Of a stretch of DNA of 64,000 nt, positions 33,387 to 42,005 are shown in pieces. The stretch comes from an uncultured Candidatus Melainabacteria bacterium. Lineage in GTDB: Bacteria > Cyanobacteriota > Vampirovibrionia > Gastranaerophilales > Gastranaerophilaceae. A program made the translations under genes and the position numbers. Below the pieces are notes generated by a model. The model worked only from the letters and a program-made list of their open reading frames with translations. It had not been told where the DNA came from and searched no databases. The stretch is taken from contig CANOTP010000001.1 of the NCBI GenBank assembly GCA_947570135.1, forward strand, positions 310,001 to 374,000. The letters are read 5' to 3'. Numbering within the stretch: the first letter of the stretch is position 1; each line of letters begins with the position of its first letter.

Positions 33387-34127
33387 TTATTGCCCGAATG
33401 ACTTATTCTCGGGGTTAACAGTAATTGGCTGGGTTAAAATAAGCTCTAACGCTGCGTTTGCAGGAATTTCCACATCAGAACCTTTATCCCAAACAGATTT
33501 AAGAAGTCCTCCGCCAGCACCAACAGCTGTTGCTAAAGCTGTTCCTCTGCCGACACTTCCACCGGCTAACGGTGAAATTATAACACCTGTTAAAGCTCCT
33601 GCGCCTGCGCCGACAGCTATATCTTTTGTGTAATCTTTAGCTACATCAAGTTTTGTTCCGCCGATAAGGGTTCCAGTGTAATCGTCGGTTTTGATTACGG
33701 CTGAAATTGGGATGTTAAGCCCTGTAGGGGTAATAATTTGAGTAAATCTCAATGTTAATTTACCGTTCAGGCTTCCGTGTTTTGCTTTTGAAACTTCGAT
33801 AACGGAACCGTTAACCGTACTTCCTGCGGGTGCAATTCTTGAACCGTTGTAGTAGAAATCAGAACCTAACACCATTGTGACATTTTGTCCCGTTACGGCT
33901 GACTCTGAGCTTACGGGAGATGCCATAACGGCTTTAAATACCTGTCCTGCTGGAACTGTTACTACACTTCCTTTTAGAGTGTTATTATTCAGTTTATAAC
34001 TTTCAGCACTGTAATAAGACGGATTATAGGTCGGAGTTGGTGTGTTTTGCTGATAATTGTAATTCTGTGCTGCAAAAGCACTTCCCGAAAACGCAAGTAA
34101 TGTTGCAATTATATAGTATTTTTTCAT
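33387..34127 (-). CDS. Exported beta-domain protein, paralogue of the 34203 product
   Basis: A 246-residue protein with a clear signal peptide (MKKYYIIATLLAFSGSAFAAQ), a Tyr/Asn/Gln-rich stretch, then a domain VVTVPAGQVFKAVMASPVSSES through LRFTQIITPTGLNIPISAVI, a Gly-rich segment (AVGAGAGALTGVIISPLAGGSVG) and an end VEIPANAALELILTQPITV. The order of LPxG, a loop IAPAGSTVNGSVIE and ITPTGLxIP is repeated in the neighbouring product. The shape recalls the beta-barrel domain of VirB10/TrbI-like proteins, which I offer only as a possibility. AAGGGGATATATTA precedes the ATG. It lies beside the TonB operon. Confidence 0.7.
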   Translation of the reverse strand: MKKYYIIATLLAFSGSAFAAQNYNYQQNTPTPTYNPSYYSAESYKLNNNTLKGSVVTVPAGQVFKAVMASPVSSESAVTGQNVTMVLGSDFYYNGSRIAPAGSTVNGSVIEVSKAKHGSLNGKLTLRFTQIITPTGLNIPISAVIKTDDYTGTLIGGTKLDVAKDYTKDIAVGAGAGALTGVIISPLAGGSVGRGTALATAVGAGGGLLKSVWDKGSDVEIPANAALELILTQPITVNPENKSFGQ

Positions 34128-34202
34128 TAATATATCCCCTTTTCCCTAAAGCCCTTTTATATTTTATATTGTACATTATATAAAAGTTTTGTCAATTATA
34201 TA

Positions 34203-34820
34203 TTAATCCGTAAGTGTGTGGGTAATCGGGGCAGGGGCGGTGAGGATAATGATTTGTTGGTCGCCTGCTGGGATTCTTGTATGAGAACCCATACTGCGTC
34301 TTCCCCCGGGACGGATTTGAAGAGTTGCTGCGCGGTGGTTCCAGGAGATTCCCTGAAATTTGCTTTGGTAATGCGGCATTTTAACCCATTCTGACGGCGG
34401 TGTTAACTCTCCGCCGATAAGGTTATCGTTTGATGTGTAAATGTACCCTTTCATCGGGATTTCAAACCCGTCAGGAAGAAGTAATTTTGTTATCTTAATC
34501 TTCATAGACGCGTTTGTTCCGACAACGGGTTCGTTAATTTTTTCGATATATCCGAAAAACTCTGTGTTTCGCGGGATTATATTTGTTTCATACATAAACA
34601 AATCGCTTGTTGAGATAAATTTTAATTTATACCCTTGCGGGCAGGTTTCTGTTGAGATTTCCTGTGTTGTGATTACTGGAATAAACGAGCCTGTCGGAAG
34701 TATAATTTCATCATAATCACGCATTTCAAACTCTATCTTCTCAATTTCTTGGGCTTGTACAAAGTTTTGACAAGTCACGGTAAAATTTATAATCGCTAAT
34801 ATTATTAACAAAAATCTCAT
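34203..34820 (-). CDS. Exported beta-domain protein, paralogue of the 33387 product
   Basis: A 205-residue protein from the ATG at 34820 with a signal peptide (MRFLLIILAIINFTVTCQNF...QAQE). The domain reads EIILPTGSFIPVITTQEIST, IIPRNTEFFGYIEKINEPVVG and ITKLLLPDGFEIPMKGYIYTS, matching its neighbour motif by motif. It lacks the Gly-rich segment. Near the end it has a basic stretch with RPGGRRSMGSHTRIPAGDQQ before LTAPAPITHTLTD. The promoter TTGATA/TATAAT ends seven bases before this ATG with no ribosome site, so the message may be leaderless. An in-frame start at 34874 would overlap the upstream gene. Confidence 0.65.
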   Translation of the reverse strand: MRFLLIILAIINFTVTCQNFVQAQEIEKIEFEMRDYDEIILPTGSFIPVITTQEISTETCPQGYKLKFISTSDLFMYETNIIPRNTEFFGYIEKINEPVVGTNASMKIKITKLLLPDGFEIPMKGYIYTSNDNLIGGELTPPSEWVKMPHYQSKFQGISWNHRAATLQIRPGGRRSMGSHTRIPAGDQQIIILTAPAPITHTLTD

Positions 34821-34827
34821 AGCTTTT

Positions 34828-34855
34828 ATTATAACAGTTTTTTTGATGATATCAA
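34828..34855 (-). promoter_or_regulatory. Promoter of the 34203 gene
   Basis: On the minus strand TTGATA (34850-34855) and TATAAT (34828-34833) with a 16-base spacer; the -10 ends seven bases before the ATG at 34820. Confidence 0.6.
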
Positions 34856-34860
34856 GGGGG

Positions 34861-35580
34861 TTAGAAATCTTCATCTTCTGTTAAAAGTATGTAATTTCCT
34901 ATAACTTTTATTTTATTTTTAAATATAGGTTTTAGAATAATGTTATCATTGTAATCACTTACACCCCATAAGGAGTTTTGTTTAAAGGTGAAATACTTAG
35001 ATGATGTTTTAATTTCTTCATATTTTTCAGGGATGATTACTTGTCCGTCAAGTTTAACTCCGCATAAATCATTGCAAGATACGGAATAAATTTTAAAATC
35101 GGCTTTTCTGTTTTCTGAGTATTCGTAATAGGTATCCCATTCTTCTTCCGTAATTTTTGTTTTCTTACCTGTTTTGTCTATTTTATAGCAGTTTTTATCT
35201 TTCTCATCATATACAATGATATCTCCGTTATTAAGGCAAAGATATTCCCAATTATAATTATTATCTGACGGTATGATTATTTTTCCGTTTGAATCTAATA
35301 AGTCAAATTTTTTATCATTTCCTGCAAAAAAATACGGACCGTAAATGGCTTTTGAAATAAATTCATAGTTTTTACTTTTTTTACCGTTTTTAAGCAGTAA
35401 AAAGAATCCCTGTTCGTCTTTTATAACCGAGGCTTCTGGACTGTAATATGTTATATTGCCTTTTAAGTATTCAAAAACTTTTTCACCGTTTAAATTGTAA
35501 GCTTGGTGATATTCTGCTCCGAAAGTTTTTAATGAAATCTGTAAAAACAAACATGTGATAATAAGTAAAATCTTTTTCAT
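34861..35580 (-). CDS. Exported WG-repeat protein
   Basis: A 239-residue protein with a signal peptide (MKKILLIITCLFLQISLKTFG). The rest is built of beta units of the WG/KWG kind: KKFDLLDSNGKIIIPSDNNY, LCGVKLDGQVIIPEKYEEI and SLWGVSDYNDNIILKPIFK. Each ends in an xxGxxIIPxxY/F pattern. Such repeats form beta propellers or solenoids at the cell surface; the function is unknown. It is upstream of, and in the same orientation as, the two exported paralogues. Confidence 0.75.
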   Translation of the reverse strand: MKKILLIITCLFLQISLKTFGAEYHQAYNLNGEKVFEYLKGNITYYSPEASVIKDEQGFFLLLKNGKKSKNYEFISKAIYGPYFFAGNDKKFDLLDSNGKIIIPSDNNYNWEYLCLNNGDIIVYDEKDKNCYKIDKTGKKTKITEEEWDTYYEYSENRKADFKIYSVSCNDLCGVKLDGQVIIPEKYEEIKTSSKYFTFKQNSLWGVSDYNDNIILKPIFKNKIKVIGNYILLTEDEDF

Positions 35581-35661
35581 ATAAAAATGTTAATTCAAAA
35601 TTGTATATTTGCAACTTTTTTGAAAATACATTATACTTATAAAAACAAGGAGAGCTTTTGT

Positions 35662-36303
35662 ATGGAAAAAATCAGTTACACGCTTACCTGTGAAGATTGC
35701 AGAGATTACGTGAAATATCAGTATAAGATCCCGAGAATTAAGAAGTTTATTTTGAAAACTTATATCCCGTTTTGGGTTATCGGTAGTGTGTTGGTCGTGC
35801 TTTATATGCTGCCGTTGTTTATTAACCTTTTTACAGGGGTTCAGTATTTGATGAGTGAAGGCGGAATGTCCTTTTTTGCGGCTTTAACTGATTTTCAAAT
35901 GGTTGAGTTTTATAAGGGTGCTTTACAATATCTTGTTCAGGTTGTATTGCCGATTATCGGAATTTGGCTTGCTTTGTTTGCTATAACCTGGTCTATCGGT
36001 GCAACAGATGCGTTTTCACATTCGTCAAAACGTGTGTTTAAAATACTTGAAGGCAGAGCACTTGATGCTGAAGTCGAAGTACAAGACGGCGGGCTTAATA
36101 TGACGGGGAAAAACGCTTCAACTTTTATGAGTTGGGACGGTATTGTTGATGTTTATTCTGCACCAAGTACGTTTTTACTTTTTGTAAGTGATTATCAGGC
36201 AGTAATTATCCCGAAAAGAGCTTTCCAAACCCCTGAAAAAGCCGATGAGTTTTTCAAGTTTGTTGATGAAAAAGTTAAAACTGCAAAAACTATACAGGAA
36301 TAG
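35662..36303 (+). CDS. YcxB-like membrane protein
   Basis: A 213-residue protein with two membrane spans (residues 35-60, IPFWVIGSVLVVLYMLPLFI, and 95-118, YLVQVVLPIIGIWLALFAIT) and a C-terminal soluble domain: VEVQDGGLNMTGKNASTFMSWDGIVDVYSAPSTFLL, then VIIPKRAFQTPEKADEFFKFV. That order (ligand strand, xWxxIxxVxxxxxxxLL, IIPKRAF) is typical of YcxB-like proteins. AAGGAGAGC precedes the ATG at 35662; the upstream in-frame start at 35587 has no site. Its 3' end overlaps dus on the other strand. Confidence 0.72.
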   Translation: MEKISYTLTCEDCRDYVKYQYKIPRIKKFILKTYIPFWVIGSVLVVLYMLPLFINLFTGVQYLMSEGGMSFFAALTDFQMVEFYKGALQYLVQVVLPIIGIWLALFAITWSIGATDAFSHSSKRVFKILEGRALDAEVEVQDGGLNMTGKNASTFMSWDGIVDVYSAPSTFLLFVSDYQAVIIPKRAFQTPEKADEFFKFVDEKVKTAKTIQE

Positions 36304-37252
36304 CTTTTATATAATCAATTACTTCTAAGATTTTTTCGTAATTATCTTCTAAAACAAGTACTCCTCTGATTTTTGAGGCATTTTTTATTCCTGCAATATA
36401 ATACGGGTAAAACTTGCGGAAGAATTTAATCCCGACAGATTCCCCGCGAAGTTTAATCTCTTCATCAAGGTGTATTTTCATCATTTCAAGTTTATCTTCA
36501 AGTGTCGGAGGTGGTAAGTTTTCACCTGTTTTAAGGTAATGTGCGACTCTTCCGATAAGTGTCGGGTCGCCTAAAATTCCTCTGCCGATTGCAATCCCGT
36601 CAGCTTTACTTTTTTCAAGACATTCAACAGCACTTTCTACAGATACAATATCACCGTTTGCAAAAACAGGAACATCAACGTTTTCTTTTAAAAGCCTGAT
36701 TTTATCCCAGTCGGCTTTTCCCGCATAAAACTGAGAACGGGTTCTAGCGTGGATTGTTATAAATTCGGCTCCCGCTTCCTGCATCTGTTGACCGAATTCA
36801 ACGTAATTCATTTCATCCGCGGTGTAACCAAGGCGAAACTTAACACTGACAGGTTTATCGGTTCCTTCTTTTACAGCCTTAACCAAATCCGCCGCAAGTT
36901 TCGGGTTTCTCATTAACGCCGCACCGTCTTGCCCTTTAACGACTTTATTAACGGGACATCCCATATTAATATCTATCATATCCGCAAATTGTGTTAAATA
37001 CTGCGATGCTCCTCTCATTAAGTGCGGCTTGTGACCGTTTATCTGGTAAACTATCGGGTGGTGTGTGTCATCAAGTTTGGTTATTTCTGTTCTAACGTTT
37101 TGTGCCAGAAACTCGGAACTTATCATTTCTGTTGTTAAAAGCGCATCCGGTGCGTATTTTCGCACAAGAGTACGCAGAACATAATCAGTTATTCCTGCCA
37201 TTGGGGCAAGTGAAACTTTACTTTGTATTAAGTTTTTTACTCTATTTTGCAT
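36290..37252 (-). CDS. dus: tRNA-dihydrouridine synthase (Dus family)
   Basis: An FMN enzyme that reduces uridines in tRNA. The motifs are VSLAPMAGITDYVLRTLVR at the N-terminus, MIDINMGCPVNKVVKGQDGAALM with the catalytic Cys, VSVKFRLGYTADEMNYVEFG, FITIHARTRSQFYAGKADWD and VFANGDIVSVESA with ADGIAIGRGILGDP. It has 320 residues and the layout of the DusB group. The ATG lies inside the last codons of the upstream TPR gene, so translation is coupled. Confidence 0.94.
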   Translation of the reverse strand: MQNRVKNLIQSKVSLAPMAGITDYVLRTLVRKYAPDALLTTEMISSEFLAQNVRTEITKLDDTHHPIVYQINGHKPHLMRGASQYLTQFADMIDINMGCPVNKVVKGQDGAALMRNPKLAADLVKAVKEGTDKPVSVKFRLGYTADEMNYVEFGQQMQEAGAEFITIHARTRSQFYAGKADWDKIRLLKENVDVPVFANGDIVSVESAVECLEKSKADGIAIGRGILGDPTLIGRVAHYLKTGENLPPPTLEDKLEMMKIHLDEEIKLRGESVGIKFFRKFYPYYIAGIKNASKIRGVLVLEDNYEKILEVIDYIKAIPV

Positions 37253-39359
37253 ATTCCTTTAATTCTTCGGCTCGGGCTTTTGCATATTGCTTATACTCAT
37301 CATCCTGAACGTCAGATTCAGCGTAAGCCGTATAGTATGTGTAAGCCTCTTTGTATTTTTCCAATGCATCATAATCAGATGCGATTAAATAATTACAGAT
37401 AGTAAATTCCTTATTTAAGTCATAAGCTTTTTTCAAATCCGCAATCGCTTCGTTGCGTTTTTCCTTCGCATCATAAATCATACCACGATAATAAAGTGCG
37501 TACGAATTTTGTTTATCCTTAGCAAGAATCTGATTGAATTTTACTAAGCTTTCATCATAGTTATTCGCTTCATACAGTGCAATTGCATCGTTTAGCAGGT
37601 TTGAACTTTCCATTTCGTCAATAGATTTTAAATATTCTATTGCCTGAGTGTTATTTTTATTAAACGCTATAGCCTTTTGAAGGTATTCTTTTGTGTTTTT
37701 GTAATCCTCTCCTTCTCCGTACAGGCATGCAATTGCGTAAGCAATATCTGAATCTACAGGTTTAAGTTCAAGTGCTTTTTTATAATAATCTATAGCCTTT
37801 GTCCTGTTACCCATTTCCTGGTAAGCCGTTGCAACCCCAAGCATTGTGTCTGCCGTTGCGGGTTTTATTGCAAGGTAGCTGTTTATAGCAGTTTGGTAAT
37901 CTTTATCTCCAAAAGCTTTAGCTGCAACCGTCAGTTGGTTATCCGTTTTCATTGATGAAATATTTTTTAAAGTTGCTCCGATTGTTGACTCGTTCGGGAA
38001 TTTTGTTTGAGCGGTTTGCAGTGTCTTTAGCGCATCATCAAACCTGTTGTCCTGAGCTTGTGCAAGCGCCATATTTACGTACATTTCAGGAACTTGTGAG
38101 TTAGATTTTATCGCTGATTGGTACATATATAACGCGTCGTTAATCTTGCCTTTTTTGTGAAGTTCAATCGCGTAATCATATAAAACGCCTGACGGGTTTG
38201 ATTCAGTGCTCAGATTTGTATTAACGTATGCGACAAATTCTTGAGGCTGCATTGTTTTTTTAGCGTTTTCAAGCATTTGAGTCTTTAAGTAATCGTTTGT
38301 AGGGTCAAGTGCCAGAACTTTTTGAAAACCTTCCTGGGCAAGCTTTGTATCACCAAGCTTATCATGACATTGAGCCCTATATAATAACGCATTAACATTA
38401 TTCGGGTAAAGAATTAAGACAGATTCATAAGCCTTAATAGCTGTTCTGTAGTCTCCCTTTTGTTGGTATAGAGTTCCTGCGTTAATTCTTGTATTAATAT
38501 TTGAAGGATCCAGGCTTTCTGCTTGTCTGTAATAGTTCAGCGCCTCATCCAATCTGCCTTCTTTTTGTAAAATTGCACCCATATTTGCGTTTAAATTTGC
38601 GTTATTTGGAGTGGCCGCGACTTTTTTACTGAATGTTCGTTCTAAGTTATATAAAATATCTTTGTTATCCGCATTAACTCTTTCAAGTACGTAACTGTAC
38701 TCTTTTAACGCATCATCAGCGTTTCCCTGATTGTCCAAAATTTTTGCATAAGCCAGTCTTAAATTTATGTCTGACGGGTTAACGGAAATGGATTTTTTGT
38801 AATACTCGGCAGCTTTCGGTTCGTTACCTAATATTTTCATAATATCACCGACTTGCTCAAAACTTTTTGCCTGTAATTCTTTTCCGCCCAAAGCCTGGTT
38901 AAATTCGTAAGCCGCGGCAGGAAAATTCCCTTCGGCACGAAGTTTCTTTGCAGTGTTAAACCTGTTCTCAGGTGATATATCGTAATCAATTGCGTCAAGA
39001 CATATATCTAAATATTTTTCAATTTGGTCAATTTTTGACCCAGGAGTTCCTGAATTAGGATAATAAACTAAATAAAATAAAGCACTTCGGTAGTCATTGG
39101 CAGCTTTTTCCCAGGATTTTGAATTAGCATACTCAGCCCCTCGTGCTAGATATGAATTAATAAGTCCGATTCTTGCAGATGTGTCAAGGTAGTTTATTCT
39201 AAGTGCACTTTTAAATTCCGTGATTGCTCCAGAATACTGGAATTGCGTTAAATAACTTTGACCCAAATCAAAGTGTTCTCTGAAATCTGCGAATGCAATC
39301 CCGTTTAATAAACATATTACAACCGATAGCTTAGCAAAACTTACCAATGAATTTTTCAT
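37242..39359 (-). CDS. Large exported TPR protein
   Basis: A 705-residue protein with a signal peptide (MKNSLVSFAKLSVVICLLNGIAFA) followed by TPRs to the end, more than a dozen units. Examples are FRE HFDLGQSYLTQFQYSGAI, GNEPKAAEYYKKSISVNPSD, GRLDEALNYYRQAESLDPSN, GNRTKAIDYYKKALELKPVD and KRNEAIADLKKAYDLNKEFT. It is presumably a periplasmic or outer-membrane scaffold, by analogy with exported TPR proteins. AAAGGGAGCAAAC precedes the ATG. It is co-transcribed with dus. Confidence 0.85.
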   Translation of the reverse strand: MKNSLVSFAKLSVVICLLNGIAFADFREHFDLGQSYLTQFQYSGAITEFKSALRINYLDTSARIGLINSYLARGAEYANSKSWEKAANDYRSALFYLVYYPNSGTPGSKIDQIEKYLDICLDAIDYDISPENRFNTAKKLRAEGNFPAAAYEFNQALGGKELQAKSFEQVGDIMKILGNEPKAAEYYKKSISVNPSDINLRLAYAKILDNQGNADDALKEYSYVLERVNADNKDILYNLERTFSKKVAATPNNANLNANMGAILQKEGRLDEALNYYRQAESLDPSNINTRINAGTLYQQKGDYRTAIKAYESVLILYPNNVNALLYRAQCHDKLGDTKLAQEGFQKVLALDPTNDYLKTQMLENAKKTMQPQEFVAYVNTNLSTESNPSGVLYDYAIELHKKGKINDALYMYQSAIKSNSQVPEMYVNMALAQAQDNRFDDALKTLQTAQTKFPNESTIGATLKNISSMKTDNQLTVAAKAFGDKDYQTAINSYLAIKPATADTMLGVATAYQEMGNRTKAIDYYKKALELKPVDSDIAYAIACLYGEGEDYKNTKEYLQKAIAFNKNNTQAIEYLKSIDEMESSNLLNDAIALYEANNYDESLVKFNQILAKDKQNSYALYYRGMIYDAKEKRNEAIADLKKAYDLNKEFTICNYLIASDYDALEKYKEAYTYYTAYAESDVQDDEYKQYAKARAEELKEYAK

Positions 39360-39508
39360 GTTTGCTCCCTTTCCTTGACCCTATTCTATTATAACATTTA
39401 TCTTATGTATATACACAAACGGCTAATTGTAAAATTTTTTTATATAAAACTAAAAGAGTAAGATAACAAGGTTACCTTACTCTTTATAAAAAACATTAGT
39501 TTTAAAGT

Positions 39509-39652
39509 TTAAACATTAAAGTCATTTACAGAAATAAAATTGAGACATTCATCAAATAAATTCTGAATCGGAATCTCTATCCCTTTCGCTTCCGAATAAA
39601 TCTTCTCATTCACTGTGCCCATCATCATTTCACTTTCTGAAACTGTTTTCAT
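39509..39652 (-). CDS. 47-residue protein with a strong ribosome site
   Basis: A short frame starting at the ATG 39652 behind TAAGGAGTATTAAGT. The product begins MKTVSESEMMMGTVNEKIYS and ends LNFISVNDFNV. It is acidic and has no membrane span. No family is recognised. The ribosome site and start are as good as those of known genes here, which is the main evidence that it is real. The rest of 39360-39906 holds only AT-rich promoter-like sequence for this gene and infC. Confidence 0.5.
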   Translation of the reverse strand: MKTVSESEMMMGTVNEKIYSEAKGIEIPIQNLFDECLNFISVNDFNV

Positions 39653-39906
39653 ACTTAATACTCCTTATTTAATTTTACTGAGGGGAAAATATCCTTTAAT
39701 ATCAACAGTCTATATGTCGGCAAAATTTTTTAAAACTTTAGTAAAATTTTAAATAAATTTACAAAATATAGCCTAAATAGTATATATATTGATATCTGGC
39801 TTGTTACAAAAGTTAACATTGGGTTGATGTTACACTATAGCTTTATTTTATTTTCATGTTATTATAAACCTGTAGTAAAATATTAACTAACATAGGAGAT
39901 ACAACA

Positions 39907-40449
39907 ATAGCTAACGATAACAGGTCCATGAAAGATAAGGACAAAACAATAATGAATGAACGTATACGTTCAAAAGAAGTAAGATTAATTGATGAAAAAG
40001 GAACAAATCATGGTGTGGTTCCAACTTCAAAAGCCTTGGCAATGGCAGAAGAAGCAGATTTAGATTTAGTGTTGATAAGCCCTAATCAGGCACCTCCTGT
40101 AGCAAAAATTTTAGACTATGGCAAATATAAATATGAGCTTGCTAAAAGAGCAAAAGAAGCTAAGAAAAAACAGCATGTCGTAGAAATTAAAGAAGTTAAA
40201 GTAAGATACAAGATTGATGTACATGATTATGAAGTACGTCTGAAAAGTGTAAGGAAATTTATCGCTCAAGGTAATAAAGTTAAGATTGTTGTAATGCTCC
40301 GCGGACGTGAGATGCAGCATTCAAATCTGGCATTCGAACTGGCAAACAGATTTCTTGCGGACTTAGAAAATGATCCGATACAAGTAGAGAAAAAACCTCA
40401 ACTGGAAGGTCGAAATGTAACATTGTACTTGGTTGGTCAATCTTCGTAA
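39907..40449 (+). CDS. infC: Translation initiation factor IF-3, probable AUA start
   Basis: IF-3 binds the 30S subunit and checks the start codon. Conserved pieces are MNERIRSKEVRLIDEKGTN, SPNQAPPVAKILDYGKYKYE, VVEIKEVKVRYKIDVHDYEV, KIVVMLRGREMQHSNLAFEL and KPQLEGRNVTLYLV. The first ATG in frame is at 39928 and has only a poor site. Seven bases after a strong AGGAGA (39894-39899) there is an in-frame ATA at 39907, giving a 180-residue protein of the usual size. Non-AUG starts are known for infC (AUU in E. coli), where they allow IF-3 to limit its own synthesis. No rpmI or rplT follows; the next gene is tRNA-Phe. Confidence 0.93.
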   Translation: MANDNRSMKDKDKTIMNERIRSKEVRLIDEKGTNHGVVPTSKALAMAEEADLDLVLISPNQAPPVAKILDYGKYKYELAKRAKEAKKKQHVVEIKEVKVRYKIDVHDYEVRLKSVRKFIAQGNKVKIVVMLRGREMQHSNLAFELANRFLADLENDPIQVEKKPQLEGRNVTLYLVGQSS

Positions 40450-40459
40450 AAGAAAAGTC

Positions 40460-40487
40460 TTGACATTTAACATTGAGCAGGTATTAT
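40460..40487 (+). promoter_or_regulatory. Promoter of tRNA-Phe
   Basis: TTGACA (40460-40465), a 16-base spacer and TATTAT (40482-40487), about 35 bases before the mature tRNA. Confidence 0.7.
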
Positions 40488-40527
40488 TAAAAACGTAGCC
40501 TGCATGGTTACGAAGGGCAACTTGCTA

Positions 40528-40603
40528 GCCGCAATAGCTCAGTTGGTAGAGCAAGGGACTGAAAATCCCTGTGTCCTTGGTTCAATTCCGAGTTGCGGCA
40601 CCA
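40528..40603 (+). tRNA. tRNA-Phe (anticodon GAA)
   Basis: A 76-base cloverleaf: acceptor arms GCCGCAA and TTGCGGC, D-arm GCTCAGTTGGTAGAGC, anticodon stem AGGGA/TCCCT with loop CTGAAAA (anticodon GAA), variable loop GTGTC, T-arm CTTGG TTCAATT CCGAG, discriminator A and an encoded CCA. Confidence 0.98.
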
Positions 40604-40620
40604 TTTAAAACAAAGATATA

Positions 40621-40646
40621 ACGAGGGTTTTAGCCCTCGTTTTTTG
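40621..40646 (+). terminator. Terminator after tRNA-Phe
   Basis: ACGAGGG and CCCTCGT form a seven-base stem around TTTTAG, followed by six Ts. Confidence 0.88.
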
Positions 40647-40698
40647 TTGTATTATTATATTTTCACAAAAAGTATGGAAATCTCAGACAGTTTGGTAC

Positions 40699-40739
40699 AA
40701 ATCGCCAAAATGCAATAATTGAAAGCATTTTGGCGATTT
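40699..40739. repeat. Perfect 15-base inverted repeat
   Basis: AAATCGCCAAAATGC (40699-40713) and its exact complement (40725-40739) around an 11-base loop, followed by a long T-run. It can act as a terminator facing the phage remnant, or mark its edge. AGTTTGG and TTTCACAAA motifs next to it recur near 40860. Confidence 0.65.
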
Positions 40740-41101
40740 TATTTTTTTTTGAAATTTTTATACCATACCATTTTTTAGTTCCCTTTAACTTCCGACACTT
40801 TCCAATTTCGAGAAAGTCAATATATAATTGAATTTCAGAAGTTTTATAAAATTTTTATTTTTTCACAAACAGTTTGGTATTTTTCGGCAAATTTAAAAAC
40901 TCGGAAGATTTTTTTATAAACTTGGAAGGAAAGTCGGAAGAAAAATTTTTACTAAAATTTTTGAAATTAAAATTTTATCATTCGGTTTGAATTTTATTCT
41001 CGGAAGTAATAAAAAACTTATTTTAGCAAAAGTTAGCAAACGATTTAAAAAAGGTCAAAAGTACTTTAAAATATAGAAAAGAAGTTAATTTGAGGTACTT
41101 A

Positions 41102-41632
41102 ATGGCAAATAAAAAAGACAAATATATAGATATAGATCTAATCGCAAAATTAAAAGGTTACACGACAAACCGCCCTATTAGACAGAAAATTAACAAAGAA
41201 AATTCAAAATATACCGCCCGAAAAGTTAAAGTTCAGGGCGGTTTTACTTATGAAATATTATTTTCAACACTTGAACCCGAATTACAAGAGAAAATTTTAG
41301 ATGAAGAAATTAAATCAAAAAATTTAGTTCCTATTAATATTAATAATAATATAGAACCAAAATATGAATTTAAAACCGAAAAATTAAGAGTTGAAGCATT
41401 AGCGAAAATAGACCTTATTAAATCTTTTGAATAGTTTGAAGCACGTTATCCAAGTAAAAAACAAGCCGAAGAAATATTTTTAGATTTATACAATTCCGGC
41501 GAATATTTAAAAGATATTTATAAACAATTAGGTAAAGTTTCAAGATCATCTTTATATCGTTGGAGTACAAAATACAAACAATATGGAACAGTTGAAAGTC
41601 TTATGACAAAGATTTATTCATTGCATTTTTGA
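41102..41632 (+). pseudogene. Mu-type transposase, N-terminal part with an internal TAG
   Basis: From the ATG at 41102 (GAGG site six bases upstream) 110 residues read DLIAKLKGYTTNRPIRQKI, YTARKVKVQGGFTYEILFST and LEPELQEKILDEE, the N-terminal DNA-binding domain of Mu A-type transposases. A TAG at 41432-41434 interrupts the frame. Beyond it the same frame continues FEARYPSKKQAEEIFLDLYN and then IYKQLGKVSRSSLYRWSTKY, the next helix-turn-helix domain of the same protein. The similarity ends near 41600 where the tape-measure piece begins. The catalytic DDE domain is absent. The gene is dead by deletion as well as by the stop. Confidence 0.8.
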
Positions 41633-42005
41633 GAGGCAGTGGTTTTATGGTAGAAGCAACGGTTTCAACAATTTTTACTTTGTGCAAATCTTTCAACGGC
41701 CCAGTTTTAGCAGGAGAATGTGGTAAGTGATCCCTAATAACTTGAGAAACTTTTGCAATACATTCTTTGACTTTTGCGATTCCTCGCATAATACCTTCTG
41801 CAAGCATAGAAGTAATTTTTGCACTACATTCAATGGTTTTTGTTACCAGTTCAACGAATTTTACAATGATTCCTGAGGTTGCTTTACCGAAACGAAGCCC
41901 CATATTTTCAGCTGCTCCACCTGTATCTTCAACAGGCTTAATTAGTTTCTTAAACCAATCAATAATGGCTCGAATCGGCTTTGTAACAGCTTCAAGAGCA
42001 ACCAT
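41601..42005 (-). pseudogene. C-terminal fragment of a phage tail tape-measure protein
   Basis: A 134-residue frame reading IIDWFKKLIKPVEDTGGAAE, AKVKECIAKVSQVIRDHLPH and SPAKTGPLKDLHKVKIVETV. The LPHSPAKxGPLKDLxK...IVETxxxxIKP pattern is the typical end of tape-measure proteins in Mu-like and other tailed phages. An intact gene would be several times longer, and the start here is only an internal codon. It lies opposite and adjacent to the transposase fragment. Confidence 0.75.
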
